Positions 29,839 through 39,047 of a stretch of DNA of 63,496 bases are shown here, piece by piece. A model generated the notes under the pieces. That model saw nothing but the letters and a program-made list of their open reading frames with translations, was not told the DNA's origin and searched no databases. Source of the stretch: Barthelona sp. PAP020. Taxonomy: Eukaryota; Metamonada: BaSk clade. The position numbers and the translations under genes were made by a program. The stretch is taken from contig JARQWU010000030.1 in assembly GCA_040182905.1 (NCBI GenBank), positions 1 through 63,496 of the forward strand, read 5' to 3'. Each line of letters opens with the position of its first letter. The stretch's first letter is position 1.

Positions 29839-30427
29839 AATAATATTAATTCAAAGAACTCACTTAAATAAGTCAAAACCAAAGCGGAGAATTAAAGGAC
29901 TGAAATGTAACTTCGATGATCAAGTGGGAAAATTTGGTGAAATTTTCTTGTTCCCGTTCTTTGTATGAAATAAAAGCAAAATTTTAAAGATCTGACTTAC
30001 TTTTTTGAAAATTAAAAATTGAAGAGGTTAACATAGAAATATTGGTTGGTTTTGATCACTCTAAAAGAGAGTTGGAGCACATTTTCATTATTAAATGGCA
30101 CAACGAAAATTTCATGATGAACTCTTTAACAGTTACAACACAATATAGCACAGTAATTGCTCTTTGTTTTTAAAAAGAATTGTCCAACAAGGTATTTTCT
30201 GTTTTTTAGACACAGAATCTGAGTTTTGTGGGGAATGAAAGAGGAAGTTGGATGAGAAGCTAAAGTTCCTCAAATAAAACATTCCAAACCCTCTTCAAAT
30301 CACTCAGTTAGTAACAAACCTTTACCAATGGTTATATCAAAAAACAAATAAACTATAATTTATATGTAAAAAAAAATTATCCACAAAACATGAATGGCAC
30401 AAACATGTAACCACAAAAAAGACCTTT

Positions 30428-31912
30428 CTAATCATCATTGTCATCACTATCATCATCTTTCATCTCTTCATCAATATACTGACGCATATTGCCATCATTC
30501 CTTTCATTGATGTCAATCAAATCCCAACATAAGTTGATTGATATGTCAAAATCTCTTTGATTCATGTAGACTCCAGCACTGACAAATTCTCGGATGATGA
30601 CACTGTTCACATTCATTGCAACAAGAGTTGATAAAAGATAGCCCTCATTCTTTACCAATTCAATTAATTCAGCTTTGGACAAGTGCTCAAATTTCAAATC
30701 AGCAGGTTCACTACTCTTCAATTGTTGTTTTAAATTGGGACAGCTCAAAATACTGTATTTGTTCTTTTTCCATTGTTCATCACTTGTATACAATCTGTTG
30801 AAAAATAACAGCATATCTTCACTATATAGGTTTATTTCGGGACAATCTAGAAGCATCTTGGCAATATCAAGATAACCATAATAACAACTGACATACAATG
30901 GAGAAAATCCACCGTCCCTACACAAATTAACATCAGCTCCATGATCCAAGAGCATTTTGGCAACATCAAGATGACCATTTTGACAACTGATGTACAATGG
31001 AGAAAGATTAGCATTCCTGCACAAATTTACATCAGCCCCATAATCCAAGAGCATTTTAGCTACATCAAGATGACCAAGTTCACAACTGATGTACAATGGA
31101 GAAGCACCTTCATCCATACACAAATTAATATCAGTTCCATGATCCAAAAGTATTTTGGCAACATCAAGATGACCATTTTGACAACTGATGTACAATGGAG
31201 AACTACCATCATCAGGACACAAATTAACATCAGCTCCATGATCCAAGAGTATTCTGGCAACATCAAGATGACCATTTTGACAACTCATGTACAATGGAGA
31301 ACTACCATCATCAGGACACAAATTAACATCAGCCCCATGATCCAAAAGCATTTTGGCAACATCAAGATGACCATTTTGACAACTGATGTACAATGGCGAA
31401 AAATTTTCATTATTATTACCCAAATTAACATCAGCCCCATGATCCAAGAGTATTCTGGCAACATCAAGATGTCCATTTTGACAACTGATGTACAATGGAG
31501 AACTACCATCATCAGGACACAAATTAACATCAGCTCCATGATCCAAAAGCATTTTGGCAACATCAAGATGACCATTTTGACAACTGATGTACAATGGAGA
31601 AGCATTATCATTCATACTCAAATTAACATTAGCGCCAAAATCCAACAAAAATTCAATAACTTCTATATGCCCATTAAAAGCAGCTCCCCAAAGCGATGTC
31701 CTTCCTTCCTTGCCCTGTTTATTCACATCAACGCCAGCTTTGATACACTGCTTGACAACCTCAAGATTATCATCACATGCTGCATAATAGATCTTCTTTG
31801 GTCGACCATTATCTTCAAATCCATCCACATCGAACCCATCTGGAACAACAACTTTGTCCATGTTATACTTAACATAAGGGTCAGTTTCTTCAACCGCAGT
31901 GTTAACAACCAT
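30428..31912 (-). CDS. Ankyrin-repeat protein with family C-terminal module
   Basis: 494 residues from the ATG at 31912; the TTG further upstream is ignored. The order is a short N-terminal segment, about ten ankyrin repeats (roughly residues 45-370), a linker, a C-terminal module (about 410-480) and an acidic tail (DDDSDDNDD). Repeats 3-10 are almost identical 33-residue units (SPLYISCQNGHLDVAKMLLD, then HGADVNL). The C-terminal module (AELIELVKNEGYLL ... GVYMNQRDF ... LCWDLIDINERNDGNMRQ) is also present in the WD-repeat gene at 41527 and in both broken copies. Ankyrin arrays bind proteins; partner and role are unknown. The frame is intact despite very repetitive DNA. Confidence 0.85.
   Translation of the reverse strand: MVVNTAVEETDPYVKYNMDKVVVPDGFDVDGFEDNGRPKKIYYAACDDNLEVVKQCIKAGVDVNKQGKEGRTSLWGAAFNGHIEVIEFLLDFGANVNLSMNDNASPLYISCQNGHLDVAKMLLDHGADVNLCPDDGSSPLYISCQNGHLDVARILLDHGADVNLGNNNENFSPLYISCQNGHLDVAKMLLDHGADVNLCPDDGSSPLYMSCQNGHLDVARILLDHGADVNLCPDDGSSPLYISCQNGHLDVAKILLDHGTDINLCMDEGASPLYISCELGHLDVAKMLLDYGADVNLCRNANLSPLYISCQNGHLDVAKMLLDHGADVNLCRDGGFSPLYVSCYYGYLDIAKMLLDCPEINLYSEDMLLFFNRLYTSDEQWKKNKYSILSCPNLKQQLKSSEPADLKFEHLSKAELIELVKNEGYLLSTLVAMNVNSVIIREFVSAGVYMNQRDFDISINLCWDLIDINERNDGNMRQYIDEEMKDDDSDDNDD
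30865..31660 (-). repeat. Near-identical 99-bp tandem repeats inside ankyrin gene
   Basis: Eight or so direct repeats of 99 bp (one unit of 102 bp) each encode one ankyrin unit. The plus-strand phrase ACATCAAGATGACCATTTTG recurs about every 99 bases (near 30963, 31163, 31262, 31361 and 31560). Synonymous sites are also mostly identical, which indicates recent duplication or gene conversion, not just protein-level selection. Confidence 0.9.
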
Positions 31913-32975
31913 TGTCGGCAAAAAAAAAAAAAAATGCAAACCTGTAAAAATTTCTCATTTCTCTTTAGACATTCAATATTTATCCCTGAAATCAGGCATT
32001 ATTTTAGTTTAGTTGTTGGCAAAATGAAATTCGATAATTGATTGACTGGTTTGTGGAGAACTCTTCACAATATTAATTAATTCTTGAGACCTCCTTTTTC
32101 GAATTGATGCAGCGAATTGAACTTACGATATTGATTTAAACATTGTGAAAATGTCGCACAATTATGAAGGTTTGTCATAATGATGTTTGTTCTAATATTT
32201 TTTACAAAAGACATTGTTCCATTTCATTTTTGCAGATTTGTTGATGTAATGATGGTATTGACATATTTATACTCACGAAATTCACAAATTAAACTTGCAA
32301 GAGTGCGATATGCATTCACCAAATTTTATCTTTGTGTTCCATTGAAGAAACCTTTTTCATTTCTTCAATGAGCCTACAATGTTGTTAGTGTGACAACCTT
32401 CAATTTAATTAAATAAAGGCAACATCATTTATAATTGTTTTTTGTTCTTGTTGTGTTGGACTCCAACAATCGGTATGGTAACAACAAGAAAAGATAAAAG
32501 TGGCATGAGACTTTGGTGTAGTGGTGATGCAAACTAATACAGAGAAAGAAGACCAAAGAGTCATTTTGGGAAATTTTGGTCAAAATTCAGGGTGTGAGAT
32601 CCAGATTGAAAGTACATTGTGTATCCAGGTTGGGTCTTTGAAAAGAATTTCTGACCCTACTTTTTTGAATTTTTGCAAAAAGCAAAATTTCAAAGTCTAA
32701 ACTTTACCTTAGAAAATCTAAAGTTTTTCAACAGATCAATCAGCTCTCGAAAGCCTTTAACCAAATAATCCAAATTCTCTTTTTATTCACTCATACACAC
32801 AGTGCTTTTTGGCTTTAAAATAAAAAGAATTTTATTTATTTAATTTCAGTCAATCTTCAATATATATTGTGAATTTTCAGAAAAAAAAAAATTTAATGAT
32901 ACAACATTCTATTAAAAGGAAATAATTTTCAACTGTTTTGTTGTCTCATTCAACCCAATGTATATAAAATTAGAA
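31913..32975. other. Intergenic region with repeat copy C
   Basis: About 1.06 kb between the divergent ankyrin gene start and the tRNA gene. It contains repeat copy C (32660-32822) and the ankyrin promoter. An open stretch at 32180-32371 has no support as a gene. Confidence 0.55.
32660..32822 (+). repeat. Dispersed repeat, copy C (solo, near tRNA)
   Basis: A third copy of the repeat seen at 29.2 and 29.7 kb, starting TTTTTGCAAAAAGCAAAATT and ending CACACAGTGCTTTTTGGC. It differs by scattered substitutions and a one-base indel near 32770. It ends about 150 bp before tRNA-Thr. Confidence 0.85.
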
Positions 32976-33047
32976 GCCGAAATAGCTTAGTGGTAGAGCA
33001 TCCGTTTTGTAAGCGGAAGGTCCGCGGTTCAATCCCGCGTTTCGGCA
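32976..33047 (+). tRNA. tRNA-Thr (UGU anticodon)
   Basis: A 72-nt cloverleaf without intron or encoded CCA. The acceptor stem is GCCGAAA/TTTCGGC with discriminator A. The D arm is GCTTAGTGGTAGAGC. The anticodon arm is TCCGT-TTTGTAA-GCGGA with anticodon TGT, which reads ACA threonine codons. The variable loop is AGGTC, and the T arm is CGCGG-TTCAATC-CCGCG. Internal A and B box promoter elements are intact (AGTGGTAGAG region and GGTTCAATCC), so it should be transcribed by RNA polymerase III. Confidence 0.97.
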
Positions 33048-33048
33048 G

Positions 33049-33052
33049 TTTT
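33049..33052 (+). terminator. RNA polymerase III T-run after tRNA-Thr
   Basis: TTTT begins two bases after the tRNA, with a second TTTT at 33056-33059. This is the standard polymerase III stop signal position. Confidence 0.75.
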
Positions 33053-33226
33053 GCATTTTCCTTTGCAAGACATAGGATCGAGTCTTTATAATGAGAAAAA
33101 ATTCCATTACTCAATAAGAAAAAAAAGAGCCTCATTGAATTCACGTTAGACGAAAGACAAATTCATGATGCAAAACAGAAAATGATTATAAAAGCTTTTA
33201 CAAGGATTATAGGATGAGAAGGTTGG

Positions 33227-36200
33227 CTAGTTAGTGTTTGTCAATTCCTGATCTGAGTTTAGTTCGTGAACTGAATGCCCAAAATCTTCACGAACTGAAT
33301 GAACGAACTCAGAACAAGCACAATAATGCTTTGCCATCTCGGTAGATTTCCATCCACCCAATACCTTTACATAGCTTATATCTCCTCCATACTTCTCATC
33401 CTTTCCCAAGAAAGCTTGCCTTGCTCTTCCTCTTCTGAAAGAGTGCAAGGTCAATGGTTGATTAAATCTTCGTAATTTGTTAAAGTCTCTCAAATGCTTT
33501 GCCAAATCGTTACATATCATATCTGTCTCCTTAGGCATTCTACTTAAACATAAAACCTCTGTATTCCGTAATCTCTTGGCAAATATCTTGAAAGTACCCT
33601 TCTTGTCATCTAAATGTTCCAATTCCTCCCAAAAGAGACTAACCTCCTTTGTATCTTCTACCTTTTGGCACCATATGTGCAAGACTGCAGTTTGCTTCCC
33701 AATATATAATGTCATATTTCCTCCGCAGATATCCGACTTCCTGCAACAGAAGAAGAACAGAGTATTTGCGGTATCGATCAGGTGGCTTCGATATGTCGCA
33801 TCGATTTCACCCCTCTTACATAACTCCCCTATGTAGTTACAAAAGTCGATTAATTGTTTGACTGTAATTGCTGTCCTTGTTCGGTGTTCCACCGTGTTTT
33901 CTGGCCTCATCTTGCGGCTCATCCTTTTCACCATCTGTGACATATGAATAAAGCCATCTGAGGGTGACCATCCCATACCTTTCCAGAAGAAAGTGACACC
34001 CGTGTACATACGCGCCAGCGTGTCCGCTCCCACCTTATACTTTCCTTGAGAGTTCACACACTTTCCTTCATCAATTATAAACTTATGGAGCATGTATTCC
34101 GTGTGATGGTTTAATTCTTCCCTATCATAACTGTTCCAATTCTTCATAGCAAACTTTTCAAATCTTGCTAGATATCCTGTGTACTGCTTCCATGTCGCAT
34201 CCGACAGTGATTTTTTCATTGTTTCAAGTATTAGTGGGTTACTAAGCGCATATACTTCTTGGATTTCTTCATCTAGATCCTCCACCTCGTGTTCCCTTTC
34301 GTTTGATCTTTCTTTTCGTATTTCTATCATATGTCTTCCTTCCTTTAAATCAACTAAAGCTATCCACGCCGGATAATCTGTCGCGCAAATGCCCGTCACT
34401 GTTACATTTCTACCAAACCGTTTCGCTCTTAACATTAAATCCAACACGATATCTTCTACAGTATCTTTATAATATAACTTAGACCCAATCTTCTGAACCC
34501 CGGCGTAAAACAATATCGATTCGAAGTTTTGTGCCCCAAAGTCTTCATCAGATGCCAATGTATCTATTCCATTTTGTGGAAGTGTTTCTTCTTGATCTGG
34601 TTCTATCATATCCATCAGGTCTTTCTCCCACAAATCTTCTTTCAACTCTTCGGGGAAAGAACCACTACGTATTCTTTCTCGGTCTGTCATCCTTCTAACC
34701 TGCCGAGACTTACCACTTAACAGCTTTCCTGTCCTATTTTTGAACGTTGGACACCATCTTAGAGAAGTGAAACTTGGATAACAATACGAAGGTACATCAA
34801 AGACCTCCGGACATAAACTTATGTCCGAAAACACCCCATTGTGCGGTAAAGACACCGTTTCTCCCCTTGACAACAAATCTGCCACCGTGTTTCTCTCTGA
34901 AGGGATCCATAACGGGTAAACGTGACAATTCAATTGTTTCAGCAGTTTCCAAATCTTTTGCGAAAGGTCTGCTAAACTATTTACTGTGCTCTTATTCTTT
35001 CTGAAGGCAGCTAAAGCGTTTTGGTTGTCAATTAACCATACCCAAGCACCGTCTTTAGCTTGTTCTGGATATGTTGTCAACGCTATTTTTAAAGCTTCCA
35101 GTTCAGCGAAAGCAATACCTTTCTTAGCTTTGGTTATTTTCTTTGTTGAACTAACACCAAGAAGCTTGTCTTCAATCACAATTCCTACACCTTCCAGTGA
35201 CGCATCAGTTGCAACCACACCAGTAATTACCTTTGGTGCTAAATTTCCTTTCACGTTTGTTTGGACGAAGGCAAGAATTCTTTCCTGTAGATCTTCAGAC
35301 AGGTTTACTTTTGCGAAACCATGTTTTGCTATTAATTGTTTAAAATCAGTGCACCCATATCTCATCTTTAAATGCGTGTTAACGTTAGCTACTTCCATTG
35401 CCAGTTCCCTGTAGTTTTGGGAGATGAGGGTATATGCTTGTAGTTTTCCTTGTAGGGACAAGGAATCTTTCACTGTTAGCATTGAGTTAACCATTCCAAC
35501 AATGTCATCCACTTTACTTGTTGGAAGGCTGATCTTTCTCTCTTTAGTGTTCAGGATAAAACCCAAATATTCCACCTCTTGTGATGGAAGTTGACTCTTC
35601 TCTTCTTTTATTTTAAACCCAACAAACTTTAATAATTCTTTCACTGAGAATAGGTTGAGTTCACATTCTTCCTTGGTGTTACCCCCAATTAGCAAGTCAT
35701 CCACATATTGCAGCACAAAAATGCCTTTTGCCCTTGCTGCTTCAACAGGAACTTGTAGAGCCATTCCAAACAATTGAGCTGAAATTGAAGAGCCGAAAGG
35801 TAGCCTCACTGCACCGTAGAACTTACCTTCCACCTCGATCGTGAGTTGCTCCTTCCAGTCATCACTCAGGGGGATATGTGTGTATCCACTCTTTATATCA
35901 ATGACAGCCACATAGGCTGGCAGAAAGGGAAAATACTTCACACAATTAATTTCGTGCGGCCAAATCTGGGTTACCACATTTAGTGGAGTGCAGTCTAAAA
36001 TGGGTCTTATGGTTCCATCTTTTTTTGGTACTGCTCCTAGAGCTCCGTTTCTTTTGCCTGGTTCTTGCACTTCTACCAGGACTCCTTCATCAATCCATTG
36101 GGTTAAAACTTGCTTGAGATGTTTTCCAGCCCAATGAGATACTTCTTTTGTAATGCCCGTTTCTTCATCCAGTAATGTGGGGGCGCCTTTGACAATTTCT

Positions 36201-37078
36201 TTGAGCAAGTCAATCTGGTCTTGTTTATAGTTGAGTTGTTCCGCCAACAACGTGAAGTTTTCGATTGACCATCCACTTGTCCCGTGTAATTTTATTGAGG
36301 GATTATCTACCTTAGGTGGGGGTTCTTTATTCCCTCTTTCCACCTCCTCAATTAGGATTTTCTCCGGTTTTTCTTCTGTTTCCTCCTGTTGTGCTTTCTC
36401 TCTTTTGATAGCACTTGTTTCTCTCTTTTTAATCCAGGACTTCAGGTCCCCAACGTCGCGTTGACGTTCTTTTACATCCACGCGAATATTTGCGTACTTT
36501 TCAATTTTCTTGTCAATGAGAGACAAGACACTTGATGTTGCTACTCCTTTTGAGTTTTCATTTAATAAAAAATAAGTTTCTTTTTTGTGTTTATTAGAAG
36601 AGAATTTAGCCTTCATCTCCGGCACTGGGAACGTAAAGCTAAATTTGGAGGACATCCACTGGTTTAGAGTTTGTGGAGAGCACTCCCAGGGTTCAGTTTC
36701 CAGGAATTTTTCTGTTACCAACTTTATGATTGGTAACAGAGCTTCCACCTCTGTTGTATGACCTCTTCTACAGCAAGTTTTTAGGAACTCACCTACCCAA
36801 AGCGCCATGTTGAGCGTGGAAATGCTCTTTTTGAATTGAAAATGACCGTCAGCATCCTGTTTCTTGGTCTCTCTAAATTTTATTCCTGAGAAGAGGTTTT
36901 GAACCCACTCTTCATACACAAAAAAATTTGAGCAATCCTTTGCGATTGCATCCTCTTCATTGGTGGTGCTCTGTAACACACCACCCTTTTTAATTAGACC
37001 CATAAGCTCAGTTAAGGTAGTCTTGAGCTGGTCCACGTCTTCTTTTAAAGAATCAACCTTTTGATGTTGATCTGTCAT
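33227..37078 (-). CDS. RT-RNase H-tyrosine recombinase polyprotein of the retroelement
   Basis: 1,283 residues from the ATG at 37078. An N-terminal coiled-coil and gag-like region (1-290) is followed by reverse transcriptase (about 330-560: KKDGTIRPILDCTPLN, VIDIKSGYTHIPL, LPFGSSISAQ, active-site YVDD near 458, YLGFILN). RNase H spans about 620-735 (TDASLEGVG, ELEALKIAL, IDNQNALAAF, ERNTVADLLSR). A C-terminal tyrosine recombinase (about 960-1260) has Arg in FFFCCRKSD, H-S-F-R in LHSFRRGRA, Trp in GGWKSTEMA and the nucleophile Tyr in KHYC. All catalytic residues appear present. I see no methyltransferase domain, which fits Ngaro/VIPER-like elements better than classical DIRS1. The frame stays open upstream to about 37267 without ATG, so a spliced or frameshifted start is possible. 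Confidence 0.9.
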   Translation of the reverse strand: MTDQHQKVDSLKEDVDQLKTTLTELMGLIKKGGVLQSTTNEEDAIAKDCSNFFVYEEWVQNLFSGIKFRETKKQDADGHFQFKKSISTLNMALWVGEFLKTCCRRGHTTEVEALLPIIKLVTEKFLETEPWECSPQTLNQWMSSKFSFTFPVPEMKAKFSSNKHKKETYFLLNENSKGVATSSVLSLIDKKIEKYANIRVDVKERQRDVGDLKSWIKKRETSAIKREKAQQEETEEKPEKILIEEVERGNKEPPPKVDNPSIKLHGTSGWSIENFTLLAEQLNYKQDQIDLLKEIVKGAPTLLDEETGITKEVSHWAGKHLKQVLTQWIDEGVLVEVQEPGKRNGALGAVPKKDGTIRPILDCTPLNVVTQIWPHEINCVKYFPFLPAYVAVIDIKSGYTHIPLSDDWKEQLTIEVEGKFYGAVRLPFGSSISAQLFGMALQVPVEAARAKGIFVLQYVDDLLIGGNTKEECELNLFSVKELLKFVGFKIKEEKSQLPSQEVEYLGFILNTKERKISLPTSKVDDIVGMVNSMLTVKDSLSLQGKLQAYTLISQNYRELAMEVANVNTHLKMRYGCTDFKQLIAKHGFAKVNLSEDLQERILAFVQTNVKGNLAPKVITGVVATDASLEGVGIVIEDKLLGVSSTKKITKAKKGIAFAELEALKIALTTYPEQAKDGAWVWLIDNQNALAAFRKNKSTVNSLADLSQKIWKLLKQLNCHVYPLWIPSERNTVADLLSRGETVSLPHNGVFSDISLCPEVFDVPSYCYPSFTSLRWCPTFKNRTGKLLSGKSRQVRRMTDRERIRSGSFPEELKEDLWEKDLMDMIEPDQEETLPQNGIDTLASDEDFGAQNFESILFYAGVQKIGSKLYYKDTVEDIVLDLMLRAKRFGRNVTVTGICATDYPAWIALVDLKEGRHMIEIRKERSNEREHEVEDLDEEIQEVYALSNPLILETMKKSLSDATWKQYTGYLARFEKFAMKNWNSYDREELNHHTEYMLHKFIIDEGKCVNSQGKYKVGADTLARMYTGVTFFWKGMGWSPSDGFIHMSQMVKRMSRKMRPENTVEHRTRTAITVKQLIDFCNYIGELCKRGEIDATYRSHLIDTANTLFFFCCRKSDICGGNMTLYIGKQTAVLHIWCQKVEDTKEVSLFWEELEHLDDKKGTFKIFAKRLRNTEVLCLSRMPKETDMICNDLAKHLRDFNKLRRFNQPLTLHSFRRGRARQAFLGKDEKYGGDISYVKVLGGWKSTEMAKHYCACSEFVHSVREDFGHSVHELNSDQELTNTN

Positions 37079-37133
37079 GTTTAAATTTTGGTTTAATTTG
37101 ATAACATCTTCCAATTTTGAAATTCCAACTTGT

Positions 37134-37391
37134 TCAGAAATGGCGGGAAAGTTTTTCCTGCGCCGGAAAACATTCTTTTCTCTTTTCCCGCAAAGTTCTT
37201 GTCGCAGGCTGAAACTTTGTAGGATTAATCTCTGATACTGGTTGATCTGGTGTAGGGAAACCGGCTAGCATATTGTGGGTTTTGCTTGACTCACACAAAC
37301 GCATCCAAACATTTTCTTGTTGTTGCTCTCTTATGAAATGCCCGCTGCGCTTCACAATTCTTTGAGTCTGGAAAGAAAAAAAAAAGTTCAT
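37134..37391 (-). CDS. Small ORF upstream of retroelement polyprotein (possible gag or leader)
   Basis: 85 codons starting at ATG 37391 and ending at TGA 37134, in another frame than the polyprotein and 55 bp before its ATG. The product is basic with two cysteines and no recognised motif (KTHNMLAGFPTPDQ). Its higher GC matches the element rather than the host. It might be a short ORF1, or part of the polyprotein joined by frameshift or splicing; it might also be non-coding leader. Confidence 0.35.
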   Translation of the reverse strand: MNFFFSFQTQRIVKRSGHFIREQQQENVWMRLCESSKTHNMLAGFPTPDQPVSEINPTKFQPATRTLREKRKECFPAQEKLSRHF

Positions 37392-38540
37392 ATTTGTAAA
37401 GAGGTGTGGTCTTAAGGAAAATAAAATTCTTATTGTTTTGATATTCTCTTTTCCAGATTAAAAATTTTCATTCTTTTGGAATTATTAGCTTTATATACAG
37501 GAGTATCTTGGTCAGTTCTTCCTTTGCGTCCTATTTCAGTGAAATTTTTGTTGTTGCCAAATTAATTTCACACGACAATAACAATAAATGTTTATAAAGA
37601 CCTTTATTGTTCTCGGTTAGAGTTTGGGGGTACTTGCAACTGAGTCGTTTTGCGTGGATGGTTCAGAACACTCTTTAAAAAAAAAGCAATACTTTAGGTG
37701 TGGATGGGGCAATTATTAAAATAAAAGTTCAATAATTTTTTCTTTCTTAACAATAAATTTTGATTGTTCTTCTCTAGATTTCCTTGATGAAGCCTTATAA
37801 TTCCTTGTTAACCTACTATGTACACTTGTATCCTTTTTATCATGAATTATTTGATTTTTTGCTGTCATTTCACTGTCAATTTTGATACAACAACTATTAG
37901 AAATTGCAAGAAGAAACCTTAAACACATTTATATTGTGTTTTCTGTAAATCAGTCATCTTCTTCTTTGTTGTGAAGACTTTTCCAAGCAAAGAACTATAT
38001 TAACAGTTTTCTTCCCTATTTATTAATATTAAATTAACAAATATCTTTCTTTACATTGATTTCAAAATTTCTTGAGAACTTGAACATGATTTTTTTTCAC
38101 GATTGATGGCATAAAATATGAAGAAACCACAAATATTTTTAATAATATCCTTCTGATGAGCTTCAGGATTGGTTTGTTGAATATTCACATCTTTGAACAA
38201 AAAGATGAAATATTCATGTGGTTTATATTTCAAAATTATAAAAATTCATTGTAAATAACAGATTTGAGTGAAAAATCTAATGTTTGAAGAAGATTGTTCA
38301 GAAAAACTTCAAAAGTATGCTGTGTCAGTTTGGTTGTTTATTTGGAGATTTTAAGTTTTTTTTTAAACCTCTTATTTTGAAAATAATAAAGAACACCTCA
38401 ATTATTTAAAAAAAAAAGAAAATATTTTAAATTCAATTTTTTTTTTATTAGATTTGTTGTTATGTCAACATATTATTGAAAAAATAATTAAACTAGGAAA
38501 AGTAATTAATTATATATATTTGTATATGTTTTAAAATTAA
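37392..38540. other. Retroelement leader and AT-rich intergenic region
   Basis: Includes the probable 5' leader of the retroelement (to about 37.6 kb), with a hairpin formed by AACAATAAA and TTTATTGTT. About 850 bp of AT-rich DNA then precede the ATG at 38541. Minus-strand open stretches at 37716-37928 and 38051-38233 begin with non-ATG codons or lack family features; I do not call them. Confidence 0.5.
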
Positions 38541-39016
38541 ATGTTGGTTGAAGTTGTACTAATATGTCGATTGAGTAGTGAAATACGTCGAATAAATGTT
38601 GAAGATATGAAAAATGTTTTTTCTACTTTTAAAAGTGATTCGAATCTTGTACGAACTGATTTTCATTTTAAAATTGAAGGGAAGACCAAAAAAGGTTATC
38701 GTAGAGTTGCACAATTTCATGTTTTTGCAGATTTTTCTGAAGGAAAGTTTCGTATTTATCAAGAAGATTTTGATCATCCCCCTCCTTTGGTTGAAAAAGT
38801 ATCTACCAATAAATTTTTAAATTTTGGAAAATTGGATGGATTAGACCTTGTTTTAAAACGAAACACATCATCGGAAGATATTGTTCAAAAAGAAAAACAA
38901 ATCCAAAAAGGAAAGGCAATAAAGAAACTAAAACAATTGCCTGTTTTTCAACAAGTGCAAGGGAATATCAATGATTTAGAGAAAAGAAATGTTTTTTTGA
39001 AAAGAAAACATAGTTA

Positions 39017-39047
<31 letters not shown>

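Larger units (their letters stand above)
29076..30427. other. Gene-poor region with large inverted repeat
   Basis: About 1.35 kb without a supported gene. It holds the two inverted repeat copies described separately (29221-29401 and 29661-29838) and their inner palindromic arms. Open stretches here (29177-29446 minus and 29642-29968 plus) are the two arms of the repeat read in the same relative frame. Beyond 29840 I see only AT-rich sequence. Confidence 0.6.
33082..37601 (-). mobile_element. Tyrosine-recombinase (DIRS/Ngaro-type) retroelement, limits uncertain
   Basis: The element is defined by its polyprotein (33227-37078) with reverse transcriptase, RNase H and tyrosine recombinase domains. 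No long terminal repeats or target-site duplication are evident. The limits given are tentative: a 10-nt inverted match (GTCTTTATAA at 33082-33091 and its complement at 37592-37601) brackets the coding part. The outer one overlaps a hairpin (arms 37580-37588 and 37603-37611). Composition (about 40% GC in samples) is higher than the surrounding AT-rich DNA. The 3' end lies close downstream of tRNA-Thr. The intact frame suggests a recent insertion. Confidence 0.75.

Noticed and set aside
29177-29968. Two facing ORFs with similar translations
   Set aside because: They are the two arms of an inverted repeat; copy C at 32.7 kb has an indel that breaks the frame and none has a supported start, so I call a repeat and not genes.
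30941-32041. 366-codon plus-strand open frame over the ankyrin gene
   Set aside because: It is repetitive only because the ankyrin units are; the minus-strand product is a clear ankyrin array with a conserved C-terminal module.
37716-38233. Two short minus-strand open stretches (70 and 60 codons)
   Set aside because: The 60-codon one begins at TTG, is closed by a nearby upstream stop and shows no family features; the 70-codon one is equally featureless.
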